Part shown: piece after piece, positions 1 through 10,228 of the stretch
Layout: every line of letters starts with the position of its first letter
Position numbering within the stretch: position 1 is the first letter of the stretch
Assembly (NCBI GenBank): GCA_019752335.1
Contig: JAIEMJ010000013.1
Span: forward strand, 372,001-436,000
Length of the DNA stretch: 64,000 bases
Direction: 5' to 3'
Source of the DNA: Bryobacteraceae bacterium
Lineage (GTDB): Bacteria > Acidobacteriota > Terriglobia > Bryobacterales > Bryobacteraceae
Position numbers and translations under genes: made by a program
Notes under the pieces: generated by a model
Told to the model about the DNA's origin: nothing
Database searches by the model: none
What the model saw: the letters and a program-made list of their open reading frames with translations, nothing else

Positions 1-1606
1 CCGTCGCGGACCGCACAAAGTCCGTCCGTTGGATCATCCCCGTATTCAACGCCGTCAGCACCGCCGAATCGACGATCAGCGCCCGGAATGGCTCCATCAG
101 ATCCAGCGCCAACGCCGGACGCCCGAAGCGTAGCTCGTGGTAGTAACCCACCAGCGGATCGAATCCCACCAGGTAACACGCCAACGTAAAGTCCTTCGCC
201 AGCACCGAGTAGCCCAACGACAGCAGCGCGTTCACCGGATCCCGCGGTGGCCGCCGGTTGCGCGCCGAAAAATCGAACCGGAACCCCTCCGGACTCTCCC
301 CTTCCTCCGTCTTCAGCATCCCCGCGAAGCTCTGAAAGTAGAGCCGCGCCGCCAACCCCTCCACGCCCAACAGGCTATCGAGCGCCGGTTCCTGCTCCGC
401 CCGTTCCGCCAGTTGCTTCATCTGGCTCAGCACCAGCCCCGAGGGCTCCACGTGATTCCGCATCAGGAGCGTCCGGTGGTTGCGGATCTTCGCCGCCACC
501 AGGCTCCGCGCCAGCCGCAGCCGGAACCAGGTCTCCTCGCGCAGCTTGAACTGCATCACCCGCAGATAGACGTTCTTCGTTTGCAGGCCCTGTGTCAAAC
601 CGTAAAACCACCCGCCTTGCGAGAAGTAACTCACCGGGATGCCCGCCTCGCACAACGTCTGCAAGGCCTGCGTCGAGATCTGGATGTTGCCGAAGAGGTT
701 GATCTGGTTGATCTCGTGCAGCCGCAACTGCTGCCGTACGGCGTCCTTTTCCTTCACCTGCAGCAGGTCGCCGCTCTTGCCCACGCGGAAGCCCTGCGTA
801 TTCAGATACACCGGCCGCGCGTCGTCGCGCGCGCTTACCAGCGGCCGCACGCGGCCCGGACGCTTCGGCACCGGCTCGCCAAACAGGCTCAACTGCCGTT
901 CGGGCTCCAGCGGCCCGGCCGCCAGCAGACTGTTCACCTCATCCGGCAGGCAGATCGGCAGCAGGGAACAACCGGGGCATTTGGGCGAGTCCTCCAGTGG
1001 CGCGGGGATGAGTCCGCTGCGCGCCACGCTCCAGGCCTGGTCGAGTAGCGCCAAAGTCTCGGCCACCAGTTCCGCGGTGACCGGCAGCCGCACGCGTTGC
1101 CGCGTCTTCGCGTAGAACACGAGCGCCTCGTCGCAGGTATAGCCGTTATCGCGCAGCACAAGCGCCTGGGCGGCCAGTTGCGCGCGGTCCGCCGGCCAGA
1201 GTTCGAGTTCTCCGGCCGCGTTCTCCTTGGGCTGCCCGTGCTTGTAGTCCACCGGCGTCACGGTCTTCTCGCCGGACGGGCCCTCGCGTACTTCGAGCAG
1301 ATCGATCTTGGCGATCAGCTTGTAGCGTTCGCTCGACAGGGTTACGGCCCGCGTCTTGAAGTCGGGCGCATCGGCCAGGTTTTGCGCCTCGGGCAGCGCC
1401 TTCCCCGGCGTGTCCACGCGCCGGTGCTGGACGCTGCCCTCCACCGTGTCGGAGCTCTCGCGAAACAGCCCCTCCACCCATTCGTAGAAGAAGAGCCGCG
1501 GACAGTAAACGAACTCATTCAGCATCCGCGCGGGCAGATATTCGGGCAACGGCTCCCGCACGACCTTCGGCGGCGCGGGATGGAGATAAAACGGCGATGC
1601 CACCAT
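1..1606 (-). CDS. cas4-cas1: Cas4-Cas1 fusion, type I-G (3' end outside the window)
   Basis: This is the adaptation integrase fused to the Cas4 nuclease that trims prespacers. About 535 residues are visible. The N-terminal third is Cas4/RecB-like, with Cys35 in a YCPRLFFYEW context, an acidic DLLEV motif, a VDYKHG nuclease motif and the closing CPGCSLLPIC cysteines of an Fe-S site. The rest is Cas1, and all three metal ligands are visible: Glu416 in LLGVEGLAARLYF, His490 in DPLVGYYHELRFG and Asp502 in ALALDLMEPF. The ATG at 1606 is preceded by AAGGAG about 8 bases upstream. The fusion is a hallmark of subtype I-G (formerly I-U). It lies 168 bp behind cas2, so it may also have its own promoter. 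The C-terminus runs off the left edge. No long uninterrupted frame with both ends exists here because the stop codon is outside the window. Identification is very secure. Confidence 0.96.
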   Translation of the reverse strand, partial: MVASPFYLHPAPPKVVREPLPEYLPARMLNEFVYCPRLFFYEWVEGLFRESSDTVEGSVQHRRVDTPGKALPEAQNLADAPDFKTRAVTLSSERYKLIAKIDLLEVREGPSGEKTVTPVDYKHGQPKENAAGELELWPADRAQLAAQALVLRDNGYTCDEALVFYAKTRQRVRLPVTAELVAETLALLDQAWSVARSGLIPAPLEDSPKCPGCSLLPICLPDEVNSLLAAGPLEPERQLSLFGEPVPKRPGRVRPLVSARDDARPVYLNTQGFRVGKSGDLLQVKEKDAVRQQLRLHEINQINLFGNIQISTQALQTLCEAGIPVSYFSQGGWFYGLTQGLQTKNVYLRVMQFKLREETWFRLRLARSLVAAKIRNHRTLLMRNHVEPSGLVLSQMKQLAERAEQEPALDSLLGVEGLAARLYFQSFAGMLKTEEGESPEGFRFDFSARNRRPPRDPVNALLSLGYSVLAKDFTLACYLVGFDPLVGYYHELRFGRPALALDLMEPFRALIVDSAVLTALNTGMIQRTDFVRSAT

Positions 1607-1683
1607 AAGCAAGCTCCTTTGAACAAAGTCACGGACGCGCTGGGGCGCGTCATGAGGAACACCAACCACCCAAATTGCTGCCT

Positions 1684-1755
1684 GCCAACAAGCCCGGAAC
1701 GAAGTGACGGGTCCCATACCAACCAATGGTTAACGGGGTGGTTCATGGAGAGGGA
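1684..1755 (+). repeat. Dispersed hairpin repeat, copy A
   Basis: This stretch of about 70 bp, between cas2 and cas4-cas1, closely matches 12749-12816 in the same orientation. Its core is a small hairpin: CCCG (1693-1696), an 11-base middle, then CGGG (1708-1711). The other copy has CCCC and GGGG at the same places, so the pairing is kept by a double change. The rest of the 168 bp between cas2 and cas4-cas1 holds no gene I can support. Confidence 0.6.
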
Positions 1756-1774
1756 ACGCGCCGCCAGGTGCCCG

Positions 1775-2519
<745 letters not shown>

Positions 2520-2526
2520 GGGTGGA

Positions 2527-2784
2527 TCAATCGTGGTCGGCGTAGATGGCTGCGCGGGTAAAGGCGGAGTCCGGGAGGTCCGGGATCTTGTCCGAGAACT
2601 CGGCCAAGCCCGCAAAGAGCTCAGCCAGCTCTTCCTTCGTTAACCGCGGCGACGGAGGCAACGCTGGCTTGGCGACCGCCGCCATCTCTTTCAAGATGAT
2701 CTGGTCGACATACGTGGCAACATCCAGGCCGCGACGCTCAGCTTCGCGGGCCAGTTCGTCGGGCACTTGGATGGGGATGGTCAT
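2527..2784 (-). CDS. Antitoxin-like protein, partner of the PIN toxin
   Basis: The product is an 85-residue acidic protein directly upstream of the PIN toxin, with a 7 bp gap, which is the standard antitoxin position. The first half (PDELAREAERRGLDVATYVD) resembles a short DNA-binding ribbon-helix-helix or coiled segment. The second half is an acidic, probably flexible tail (EELAELFAGLAEFSDKIPDL) of the kind that wraps a PIN toxin. The neighbour at 2805-3071 is a clear paralogue sharing this tail. It probably neutralises the toxin and may repress its own transcription. No named antitoxin family is assigned with certainty. Confidence 0.75.
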   Translation of the reverse strand: MTIPIQVPDELAREAERRGLDVATYVDQIILKEMAAVAKPALPPSPRLTKEELAELFAGLAEFSDKIPDLPDSAFTRAAIYADHD

Positions 2785-2804
2785 GGTTGTCGTTCCTTTC
2801 GGAT

Positions 2805-3071
2805 TCAGTCGTGATCGGTGTAGATCGCTTCCCGGGTGAACGCAGAGTCGGGAAGGTGGGGGATTTTGTCGGAAAACTCAGCGAGCCCATCCAAAAGCTC
2901 GTCGATCTCCGGCCGAGTCAGGCGCGGTGAGTTAGGAAGGACACGCTTGGCGTGTACGCCGTCGATCAACATCGTATCGGCGTAGCGCGCAACTTCCAGA
3001 AGGCGCCGTTCGCTTTCGCGGGCCAGTTCATCCTGAATGTTCGTGGGGAGGATCAAGGCTTCTTTCTTCAT
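2805..3071 (-). CDS. Second antitoxin-like protein (tandem paralogue without its own toxin)
   Basis: The product is 88 residues long and is a tandem duplicate of the downstream antitoxin gene. Both share the segments GLAEFSDKIP and LPDSAFTR and end in TDHD or ADHD. The N-terminal half is more diverged (NIQDELARESERRLLEVARY). No toxin gene follows it; the next gene is the other antitoxin. It starts 17 bp after the csb2 stop codon. It may be an extra antitoxin dose, an anti-addiction copy, or the remnant of a second TA pair whose toxin was lost. The open frame is intact, with no frameshift visible. Confidence 0.72.
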   Translation of the reverse strand: MKKEALILPTNIQDELARESERRLLEVARYADTMLIDGVHAKRVLPNSPRLTRPEIDELLDGLAEFSDKIPHLPDSAFTREAIYTDHD

Positions 3072-3088
3072 TTTAGCGCGGACACGAT

Positions 3089-4510
3089 TCAGGATGGACA
3101 GAAGAGACCTAGGCCAAAGTGGGCCGCGTATCCAAGAGCGAAAGGGCCAGGGACCGATTCGCGAAATTCGAGTTCAAATCCGGCCCCATAGCGAGGGGGC
3201 TCATCCTTGCGGCTCCGCTGGAACTCGCGCCATTCGATAGAACGGCCGCTTCGTACTCGGGGTGGAGGCGCCACTGAAGTCCTGATGGGCGCCGGAAGCC
3301 CGCGAACCATACACTCGCGAGTGATTTCCGCTTTCATCCACTCTTCCCAAGTACCACGCCCTTTCTTGTAGAATCGCGAAGGTACGTAGGGGCTAGCGCT
3401 TCGGAAGCAGCGCGCGGACTGTAGGATCGCATTGGACGTTCCCTCACCCACGGGAATCAATTCGATCGGATATCCGTTCGCACGAACGACAGCGCGGATG
3501 CGATGGAGGGCAAGGTATTCCTGAGAGTCGAACGCACCCGAAGGTAGAGAGATCAGAACATGATCGAGATAGCCATCGCCGTCACGATCCAGCGGCAGGT
3601 AAAAGGCGTGCTGGTGCCCAGTTAAGGGCTTCCCGGAAGAATCCTTGCCACTGAAACGAGGAGATATCGCGCGGGGATCGGGCTCATCGAACAGCTCTCT
3701 GACTCTTAGGTGGGCCCCCATCACATTGCGACGCACCTGCTCAGCGAGGCTGACCGTCTCGGTGACGAGCGGCTTTACTTTTGTGTGCATGGCATAGAGG
3801 ACGCACTCGACTTGGGTCGGGTACTCGACGCTGGGGTCGAGGGCAAAGTGGTCTTCCTCCAAGGAGTAATCGACCCATGTGAGGGCGGGCGGCTGTGAGC
3901 GTTTCTCTTTGACTAGATCAGCCGTGGAGTAAGTAAGGGAAGTCAGCCAATCCTCAGAGGACTGGCCGGGAAGCTGAGGCGTAACGGCGGCCACGCGGAT
4001 CGCTTGGCCAATTGATTCGCGCCCAAGCACGGGACGGCAATTCCAAGCGTGCATAGGCGCGGACTCGGCGAAGCTAGCCGCAATCCAAGACTCGCTTCGT
4101 CCCAAGTAATTGAGCTGAGCGAGCAAAGCACCAAGATCCTGCCGGACTGTTGACTCCAGTTGAACTTCCGGCCAGCCGAGATAGACGCGCGCAGCGCGAT
4201 CAACGACGACGAAGCCATCAAATACCAGGGCTTTTTCAGAGGCATCTTCCTTGTTCTTATGCAGGTACGACCGGGTATGCGAGCTTCGGCTCGGAGGCAG
4301 GCAAAAATGCGGCGGGGAGGCGAGCAACCGCGCGACGGCATAGAAGCGATCAGGAGACAAATCGGGAAGCCTCCGCTTCCAGACGTCGAAGAGACCGCGC
4401 ACGAGGCGGTAAGGCGATGGAGGCCACTCACTAACGCCTTCATTTACGTGGCGCCCCCACTGAGTGGCATGATAACGTCCAGCCGGAAAGCTAAGTTCAA
4501 TCGTCAGCAT
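3089..4510 (-). CDS. csb2: Type I-G Csb2 (Cas5-Cas6 fusion)
   Basis: This is the Cascade subunit of I-G systems that combines a Cas5-like scaffold with Cas6-like crRNA processing. It has 473 residues. The N-terminus (TIELSFPAGRYHATQWG, then WPPSPYRLVRGL) is the RAMP-type start of the GSU0054/Csb2 family. The C-terminal end carries a glycine-rich loop (GYAAHFGLGLF), as expected for a Cas6-type ferredoxin fold. The segment around LPLDRDGDGYLDHVLI is also typical of the family. It follows csb1 with a 15 bp gap and precedes the antitoxin genes. Which histidine acts in processing cannot be decided by eye. Confidence 0.92.
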   Translation of the reverse strand: MLTIELSFPAGRYHATQWGRHVNEGVSEWPPSPYRLVRGLFDVWKRRLPDLSPDRFYAVARLLASPPHFCLPPSRSSHTRSYLHKNKEDASEKALVFDGFVVVDRAARVYLGWPEVQLESTVRQDLGALLAQLNYLGRSESWIAASFAESAPMHAWNCRPVLGRESIGQAIRVAAVTPQLPGQSSEDWLTSLTYSTADLVKEKRSQPPALTWVDYSLEEDHFALDPSVEYPTQVECVLYAMHTKVKPLVTETVSLAEQVRRNVMGAHLRVRELFDEPDPRAISPRFSGKDSSGKPLTGHQHAFYLPLDRDGDGYLDHVLISLPSGAFDSQEYLALHRIRAVVRANGYPIELIPVGEGTSNAILQSARCFRSASPYVPSRFYKKGRGTWEEWMKAEITRECMVRGLPAPIRTSVAPPPRVRSGRSIEWREFQRSRKDEPPRYGAGFELEFRESVPGPFALGYAAHFGLGLFCPS

Positions 4511-4525
4511 GGGGTGAATTCCGGC

Positions 4526-5533
4526 TTAGTCAACGGAGAGCGCCTCGGTGGCGGGTTTGTCCTTATCGTCGGACGCTTTCAGAACGCATTCGGTGACGAG
4601 TTCCGTGACGGAGGGTTCGGCGAAGAGCTTCAGCAGAGCGCAATCGCCAATCGCATTTTTCACCGCAACCAGCAGATCCCGCTCGGAGGGTACCACATAT
4701 TCTGAGGAGCATCGAAGGTCACCTGCGACACCAAGGTCGCAGGCAGTGCGGAGGCGGAGACCCTGGTTGAGAAACCGGCGAACCTTGAAGAGCGCGAGAG
4801 AAAGCAATAGCTGTGTGGCTGCGTCGGGCAGGCGATAGCTTCGGATGAGCGCCAAATCAACGTTGAAGTAGGCTGTGATCGAACTCGCAGTGTACTCCAT
4901 TCGCTGATACGGCACGTTTCCGTAGACGTTCTTGTCGTAATTCTTGGCACGAATTTCGCCCTTCGGATCGAGCGCATTATTCTTGACGCCACCAGAAGCG
5001 GCTTCTCGAACGTCTTGCGCTTCAATGAAACCGGACAGCGCGCGGGCAAGCCGCATGCGTCCATCAAGGAGATTAGCCATAAAGACGCCATGGATGATTG
5101 AGCTCGGATCGTAGTACACAATCGTTCTCGCCACTTTCGCCCAATCGATCGGCCGGCCTTTGGCGTAGCCGGTGGCTTCAAGAAAGGGCTTTTGGAAGGT
5201 TTCCTGCGTCACGATGTAGGGGGAATTGATGCGGTGAGCCTCAGCCAACGAGGTCGTGACCGTCTCGACGGGGCCCCTGAGTTTGACCCGGACATAAGGA
5301 AGGCCTTGCAGATCGTCTAGGATCTCCGGGCCGCCGGCTTCCAGGCAAGCGGCCTCCATCCGGTTGGCCACGGATTGAGCCGACTCAACCAGCAGGCGCC
5401 GCTGCCCGGAAGCCGTCTCATAGAGAGCTGCCCCCAGATCGGCAAAGCCTGTAGGCTGAAAGCGTTCACCCTGGATGGGCTTCAGATCCTGCTCGAGCAG
5501 TAATCTCGGGGTTTTGCTTAGTGTTTCGAACAT
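4526..5533 (-). CDS. csb1: Type I-G Cas7 (Csb1/GSU0053 family)
   Basis: This is the backbone subunit that binds the crRNA spacer along the Cascade filament. It has 335 residues from the ATG at 5533. That start is preferred over 5581, which would run back into csx17 and add an unrelated basic stretch. Family signs are the N-terminal LLLEQDLKPIQGERFQPTGF, the RLLVESAQSVANRME segment, and the AHRINSPYI segment. The middle (SIIHGVFMANLLDGRMRLAR) is also characteristic. It lies between csx17 (13 bp gap) and csb2 (15 bp gap). Confidence 0.93.
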   Translation of the reverse strand: MFETLSKTPRLLLEQDLKPIQGERFQPTGFADLGAALYETASGQRRLLVESAQSVANRMEAACLEAGGPEILDDLQGLPYVRVKLRGPVETVTTSLAEAHRINSPYIVTQETFQKPFLEATGYAKGRPIDWAKVARTIVYYDPSSIIHGVFMANLLDGRMRLARALSGFIEAQDVREAASGGVKNNALDPKGEIRAKNYDKNVYGNVPYQRMEYTASSITAYFNVDLALIRSYRLPDAATQLLLSLALFKVRRFLNQGLRLRTACDLGVAGDLRCSSEYVVPSERDLLVAVKNAIGDCALLKLFAEPSVTELVTECVLKASDDKDKPATEALSVD

Positions 5534-5546
5534 AAACCTTGTCTCC

Positions 5547-7835
5547 TCAACTAACTTTCTCTTGGGGGGCCAAGACGGCATTCAACAATCGGCGCTGGGT
5601 AACGGGAATCAGAAGGGCGGCGGCGAGCCGGGCGCCATGCCGACTGTCGGAAAATGTCACCCGATAGGGGGACAGACCAGAAGCCCGCAACCGGCGTTGG
5701 GCAATCGCGCAAGCATCTTCTACACGGCCCGCAAGGAGCAGCGGAATGATGGTGGGTTCCGCTCGCACGCTTACGCTCGGTTGGCCTGGTGCGGGGTACA
5801 GCGGATCGCCGAAGAATAGGCACTTTAAGAGCGCCCAGTCACGCGGAAGGATACCGACTCGCGAAGTCCTTTCCCAACCACGGGGTGCTTGGACATGCGA
5901 CCAGTCAAACTGGGTACAGGCGAAAAGCAGATCTTCGATCTGGCCTTCATTGCAGCGTCCCAGAAGAAACGCCGTTACTTCTTCAGGCGCCAGGGATAGG
6001 GGCTTTTGGGGCGCGCGCACGGGCGACGGGGCAAAGGCATGACCGGGAACACCTGCGCGTCCAGCCTCCATGAGTCGCCGCGAGGCCACACACGCCATAC
6101 GATGCGACAAATCTCTCCCAACCCATGCGTGGTGCGGCGATGATCTTTGCAAATACGAATAACTAAAAATCCCATCAATTGACCTGAGCGACGCTAATGC
6201 GGCGGCAATTCGGAATTCAGAGGAGCTACCCAAATGGTCAAGCCAACCAGCACTCAGGCGTATCCGAAGGCGGCCGAAATCAAAGTCGAGTTGCTGCACG
6301 AGTCGACCGAACGCCTGAAGCACGGAAGTTAAGCGCCCGGGGGCCTTGCTAGTGAGATATTCGAAAATCGTCCGTTCGAGCGCGTGCTTTGCCGATGTTA
6401 GCCGAGGAGGCGGTTCGGTTAGACGCGCGCAGTGATCCAGGAGGGGAGTCAGTTCCTGAATTAGGTCTGCCGCTTCGGCGAAATCGACCTGAATCCTCCC
6501 AGAGGGGAGCGCGACGTAGCTGTCTCCGCGGCGTTTGAGCAGGCTGAAGCGTGCGAATTCACGAATTCCGCGATCAACACTGAGGCTGGCAACGGCTTGA
6601 GCGAACTGTAGTCCGCTCGCCGCGAGATTCTTACCGACATCGGCGCGGCCTTCTTTCAGAAGACTGCGAAACTCCGAAAACGCCAATGGCCGCGACCAGA
6701 GGGGCATCCAGACTTCCGCGCGAGCGCCGCTGGTGTCAGAGTCCGCAGCCGATCCGTAGCCAACACTACTGCAAGAAACCGTAAACGGACTCACCGCCAA
6801 ACGGGGCGAATTCACACGTTGGCGTCTGGACACACCGCCCGCCCAACCCGCCGCGCCCTCGAGAGTGAGGACCTGATCCCAGGGATTGACCATGGTGCTG
6901 GACTCAACACCCGTTCCTTGATTGAAACCGCCGGCTCGGCCCGGATCAAATTGCCCCGTAGAAGCATCAACGTAGCCATCCGAGGCGGCACCGTATAGAG
7001 CAGAGCGCAAGAGTGTGGCAGAATGCTTGGCGGGAGTAATCAGGAGCTCGCTCAGGCGTAACATGAAGTTATTGGTGTAGTCGAGCCGGCCTTCGTTCCC
7101 ACCAGTGCCGAGGATCGGAGGGTAGCCAAGGTCCCCATCAGCCCGCACGACGGCAGCAGCGTCCAGCCATTCGACTGCTCGGTCACCGAGGCGATTGCGG
7201 CAGGCCCTCACGATTTCAGCTTTTGACCCTCCGCCTGTCTTTTTCACTTTGGTAACTAGCTTTTTGATCGATTTGGCTTGTGCCTTGGCCGATGTTAACT
7301 CTGGCGAACCTTTTGCAAGTTTATTGACGTACTTCGTAAACTCGTCCGCCGTCAATTGCCGAAGTGGCGGAAAGACGTTGGTGTCATCCAGGGAGTTCTT
7401 AAGACTAATCCAGTCCTCCCGCTCTTCATCTTTCTTCGCGCCGCCAATCGCCACTTCCAGCATGTCGCCGAGTAACATGCCGTCTGTACGGGGCAGTTCT
7501 CCAAATCCCTGCACCAGCCGAATCGTTTGCCGGTAGTCGTCGAATCGAGGTTCCTGCGTTTGTAGGATAGCGTCTATGCCGTCGCGTCGGTCTCCAGGGT
7601 AAAAGCCGCTTCCGCCATTCCAGGGCGCGATTAACGGTGTGGGAGAGTATGTCGACAAGAAAAATTTTAGGAGAGAATCTGAGTCTAAGGTCGAATCGAG
7701 GCAGAAACATTCCCCCTGCCAACAACCTTTCGCCTGCGGGTCAACCTGGGTGGAAACCAAGCGAAAGACGGCCAGTGCCTTGAGGTAACCGGAAAGCGGT
7801 TCGGGGCGACATCCGCGAAGTTCAACTATGGCCAT
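5547..7835 (-). CDS. csx17: Csx17 (type I-G large subunit, Cas8 equivalent)
   Basis: Csx17 is the large subunit of I-G systems, thought to occupy the Cas8 place in Cascade and to take part in PAM recognition. From the ATG at 7835 the protein has 762 residues. It opens with VELRGCRPEPLSGYLKALAVF, the usual Csx17 start, and also shows PWNGGSGFYPGD and, later, NPWDQVLTLEGAAGWAGG, which are family hallmarks. The start overlaps the end of cas3 by 14 bp, which suggests translational coupling. An upstream start at 7874 would only lengthen that overlap. Confidence 0.92.
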   Translation of the reverse strand: MAIVELRGCRPEPLSGYLKALAVFRLVSTQVDPQAKGCWQGECFCLDSTLDSDSLLKFFLSTYSPTPLIAPWNGGSGFYPGDRRDGIDAILQTQEPRFDDYRQTIRLVQGFGELPRTDGMLLGDMLEVAIGGAKKDEEREDWISLKNSLDDTNVFPPLRQLTADEFTKYVNKLAKGSPELTSAKAQAKSIKKLVTKVKKTGGGSKAEIVRACRNRLGDRAVEWLDAAAVVRADGDLGYPPILGTGGNEGRLDYTNNFMLRLSELLITPAKHSATLLRSALYGAASDGYVDASTGQFDPGRAGGFNQGTGVESSTMVNPWDQVLTLEGAAGWAGGVSRRQRVNSPRLAVSPFTVSCSSVGYGSAADSDTSGARAEVWMPLWSRPLAFSEFRSLLKEGRADVGKNLAASGLQFAQAVASLSVDRGIREFARFSLLKRRGDSYVALPSGRIQVDFAEAADLIQELTPLLDHCARLTEPPPRLTSAKHALERTIFEYLTSKAPGRLTSVLQAFGRLVQQLDFDFGRLRIRLSAGWLDHLGSSSEFRIAAALASLRSIDGIFSYSYLQRSSPHHAWVGRDLSHRMACVASRRLMEAGRAGVPGHAFAPSPVRAPQKPLSLAPEEVTAFLLGRCNEGQIEDLLFACTQFDWSHVQAPRGWERTSRVGILPRDWALLKCLFFGDPLYPAPGQPSVSVRAEPTIIPLLLAGRVEDACAIAQRRLRASGLSPYRVTFSDSRHGARLAAALLIPVTQRRLLNAVLAPQEKVS

Positions 7836-10122
7836 TCGAAGCCTCCCGCTGGCTGGCGCGACGGTCGGCGACACAAAGGAGAGCTTCGAGGTACGCCAAG
7901 CGAAAGGGACCGAATTCGTCGAGGAGTCCGAGCACTCTTGCGGCCCAGCCTGGATCGCCGTTTTCGTTTTGCCCTAGTTCCATCAATTCCATGCTGAGCA
8001 CGACGCTGGGCGCAACGACATCGCCACCGAGGTTGACTTCGGGCAGTTCGTCTCCATCTTGGACGCCCCTGGCAAGACGGAACCGGCCAGTCTTCTCCCC
8101 AGGCAGAGAACGAATTGAGCCGCGCACTTTGCCATGATGAGCGGCCGCCAGGTAGGCCACAAGATCCTTCCGTTCGGCGGCGATGGAACAGGAAGAGTGA
8201 AGAATGGCGAGGGCGCTAGCCAGTTCGTGCCGAAAGTGAGCCCGTTGGTAACGTTGCATGCCACCGGGACTCTTGCCCCAGTCTCCTGATTCGTCCTGCG
8301 CGCGAAGGGCACGCTGAAACACGAAATGAGATTTGCCTCGATCATGCCAACGAGCCGCAAGGTGCAGCGCCTCGCGGTCGGCGGCGGCCAGTCCGAGCGT
8401 CACGGCTAAGCTCTCAGCATCTGCGACGACATGGTCGGTATGCTCCTGGATCTTCAGCCACACCGAAGAATTCTCGCGTTCGTAAGACTCAGGCGGCTCA
8501 CTACTTTTCTCGATCTCTGTGACGGCAACCTTGGATTTCGCGTCCCAGCCCAATGTGGCCGTATAACCTCCCGCGGTTCCATTTAACAGATACACTTGTC
8601 CAGGAACGGCCTCGCTTTCGCGAAGAGGTTCCCAGACTTTGTCGAGACTGTTCCAACGCCAAGCCGCGCGGACCCCTCCCTTGGCGCGATCGCGAAGAAA
8701 CTCTCTGAACTTGCCGATTTGTACCGAGCAGAGCTCTCGCCGGGACGGGGTACCTTGGCCAGACGGGTCAGGGTAATCTGAGGAAGCAGACTTGGGCAAG
8801 ACTCGCCAGAAGACTTGGACATCCGCATCGTCCTGATCGCGAATAAATCGGGAAATGTCGAGGTCAGCTCCGGCCAGATCCGGCGTCGTATCAAATAGCT
8901 CGAAGAGGTCCTTACGCCGAATGACGTGAGTGGGCGGTGGAACGTCGGGGAGTCCGACGCGCTCGATTTCGGCCAAGGCGGCATTCGATCCGAGTTCCCT
9001 CAGCTTTTGCCGCGAGTCCTCAATACCGGCACAATCATACGGTGGAAAATCTTTCTCGGATAGGTCAAGGACGACGATTTTTGCGCCATCAGTGGTGCCT
9101 TCGCGGTTACAGCGTCCAAACCGCTGCACCAAAGAGGCCCAGGGGGCAATCTCGGTGACCAAGAGTTTCGCGGAGAGGTCGACACCGGCCTCGAGAACCT
9201 GAGTCGCTACGACGATTCGACCAGCTGCTGAAATCGGCGTGCCTAGCTTCGCAAACAATGCAGTTCTCTCTGCTTCGCGAAAGCGTGAATGGGCCAACAA
9301 TACTTCAACACCGCTCGACTTCGCTTTCTTGCTGAGTTCCCCGAAGACTTTCTGTGCACGCTCCACGGTATTTACCATGGCCAGAGTGAGACTACCCGCT
9401 TCATGCTGTTCATATGCGGCATCTGAGAGATTCGCACCGTTAAGGCTGCTGATCGCCTTGTAGCCCGTAAATCGTTGTTGGAGACCTTTGTCCTTATCCG
9501 CCTGATTCAAACGCAAGATGTCCAAAGCAACTTGGTGGTCCGGTGTCGAAAGCCACTTTGGATCGAGCGTGGCAGACAGCCACCAAGTACTTACTGGAAA
9601 GATCGTCTGGTATTGAGCTCTCCACGCTGCCAACTGCGCCGTTGTCGCCAAGCCGTTACCCATGAGCTGGACCTCGTCGCAGGCGATCAAACAGTCGTTA
9701 TTCAATAGCGCAAAAGGAATGGGCCAGCGATAGCGCGACATCGCAAAACCCCGATTGAGCATACGGCTCAGCAGTAAGTCCATGGTCCCGATGATGATGG
9801 CTGGATGCTCAGGAAAAGACTCCCAACCCTCCTCGGCTTCTCCACCGAGCATTCTGTAGACCGAAGCTTGGGTGCCGGCCAAGCGCTTCGCTACGGAATA
9901 AGTTTGCTCGACCAGAGCTCGCATTGGCAAAAGGTAGACTAAGCGTCTCGGGCCATCACCTCGGGTAAGATGCCACAGCCACGCCAGAATAACCGCCGCC
10001 GTTTTCCCGGCGCCGGTTGGCACATGCAGCGCAAGGTCCTGGATCGGTGCTTCGGCTAATTGCGTTTGGTACTCGTAAGGCTGCCTGCCCATCCGCTCGG
10101 CGAAGAATTGAGAAAAGGTCAT
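7822..10122 (-). CDS. cas3: Cas3 helicase-nuclease, type I-G (HD domain at the C-terminus)
   Basis: This is the effector that unwinds and degrades target DNA after Cascade binding. It has 766 residues. The N-terminal half is an SF2 helicase with Walker A PTGAGKT (35-41), a DEVQ Walker B box (149-152) and an arginine-finger motif LVQRFGRCNREG near 331-342. The HD nuclease follows at the C-terminus, with His561, the HD pair His593-Asp594 in RWHDRGKSHF, and later histidines in AHFRHE and AAHHGK. Helicase-then-HD order is the reverse of classical Cas3 and is diagnostic of I-G. It is the first gene of the operon. The start has no obvious ribosome binding site, but the N-terminus (MTFSQFFAERMG) fits relatives. 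Confidence 0.95.
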   Translation of the reverse strand: MTFSQFFAERMGRQPYEYQTQLAEAPIQDLALHVPTGAGKTAAVILAWLWHLTRGDGPRRLVYLLPMRALVEQTYSVAKRLAGTQASVYRMLGGEAEEGWESFPEHPAIIIGTMDLLLSRMLNRGFAMSRYRWPIPFALLNNDCLIACDEVQLMGNGLATTAQLAAWRAQYQTIFPVSTWWLSATLDPKWLSTPDHQVALDILRLNQADKDKGLQQRFTGYKAISSLNGANLSDAAYEQHEAGSLTLAMVNTVERAQKVFGELSKKAKSSGVEVLLAHSRFREAERTALFAKLGTPISAAGRIVVATQVLEAGVDLSAKLLVTEIAPWASLVQRFGRCNREGTTDGAKIVVLDLSEKDFPPYDCAGIEDSRQKLRELGSNAALAEIERVGLPDVPPPTHVIRRKDLFELFDTTPDLAGADLDISRFIRDQDDADVQVFWRVLPKSASSDYPDPSGQGTPSRRELCSVQIGKFREFLRDRAKGGVRAAWRWNSLDKVWEPLRESEAVPGQVYLLNGTAGGYTATLGWDAKSKVAVTEIEKSSEPPESYERENSSVWLKIQEHTDHVVADAESLAVTLGLAAADREALHLAARWHDRGKSHFVFQRALRAQDESGDWGKSPGGMQRYQRAHFRHELASALAILHSSCSIAAERKDLVAYLAAAHHGKVRGSIRSLPGEKTGRFRLARGVQDGDELPEVNLGGDVVAPSVVLSMELMELGQNENGDPGWAARVLGLLDEFGPFRLAYLEALLCVADRRASQREASNGHS

Positions 10123-10228
10123 TGAGAGGTATAGCTATCCCATACTGTCGGATGAAACTGGGTAACTCAGCACTTTCCTAGCTGCCTAGATTTAATCACG
10201 AATGCGAAAATTTAGCAGATTGTTTTTT

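Noticed and set aside
137-1048. Plus-strand frame opposite cas4-cas1
   Set aside because: The reverse strand carries the full Cas4 and Cas1 motifs, including all catalytic residues. The frame is a shadow.
1607-1774. Degenerate CRISPR repeats between cas2 and cas4-cas1
   Set aside because: The only repeated sequence there has its second copy 11 kb away and is a single hairpin element, not an array unit.
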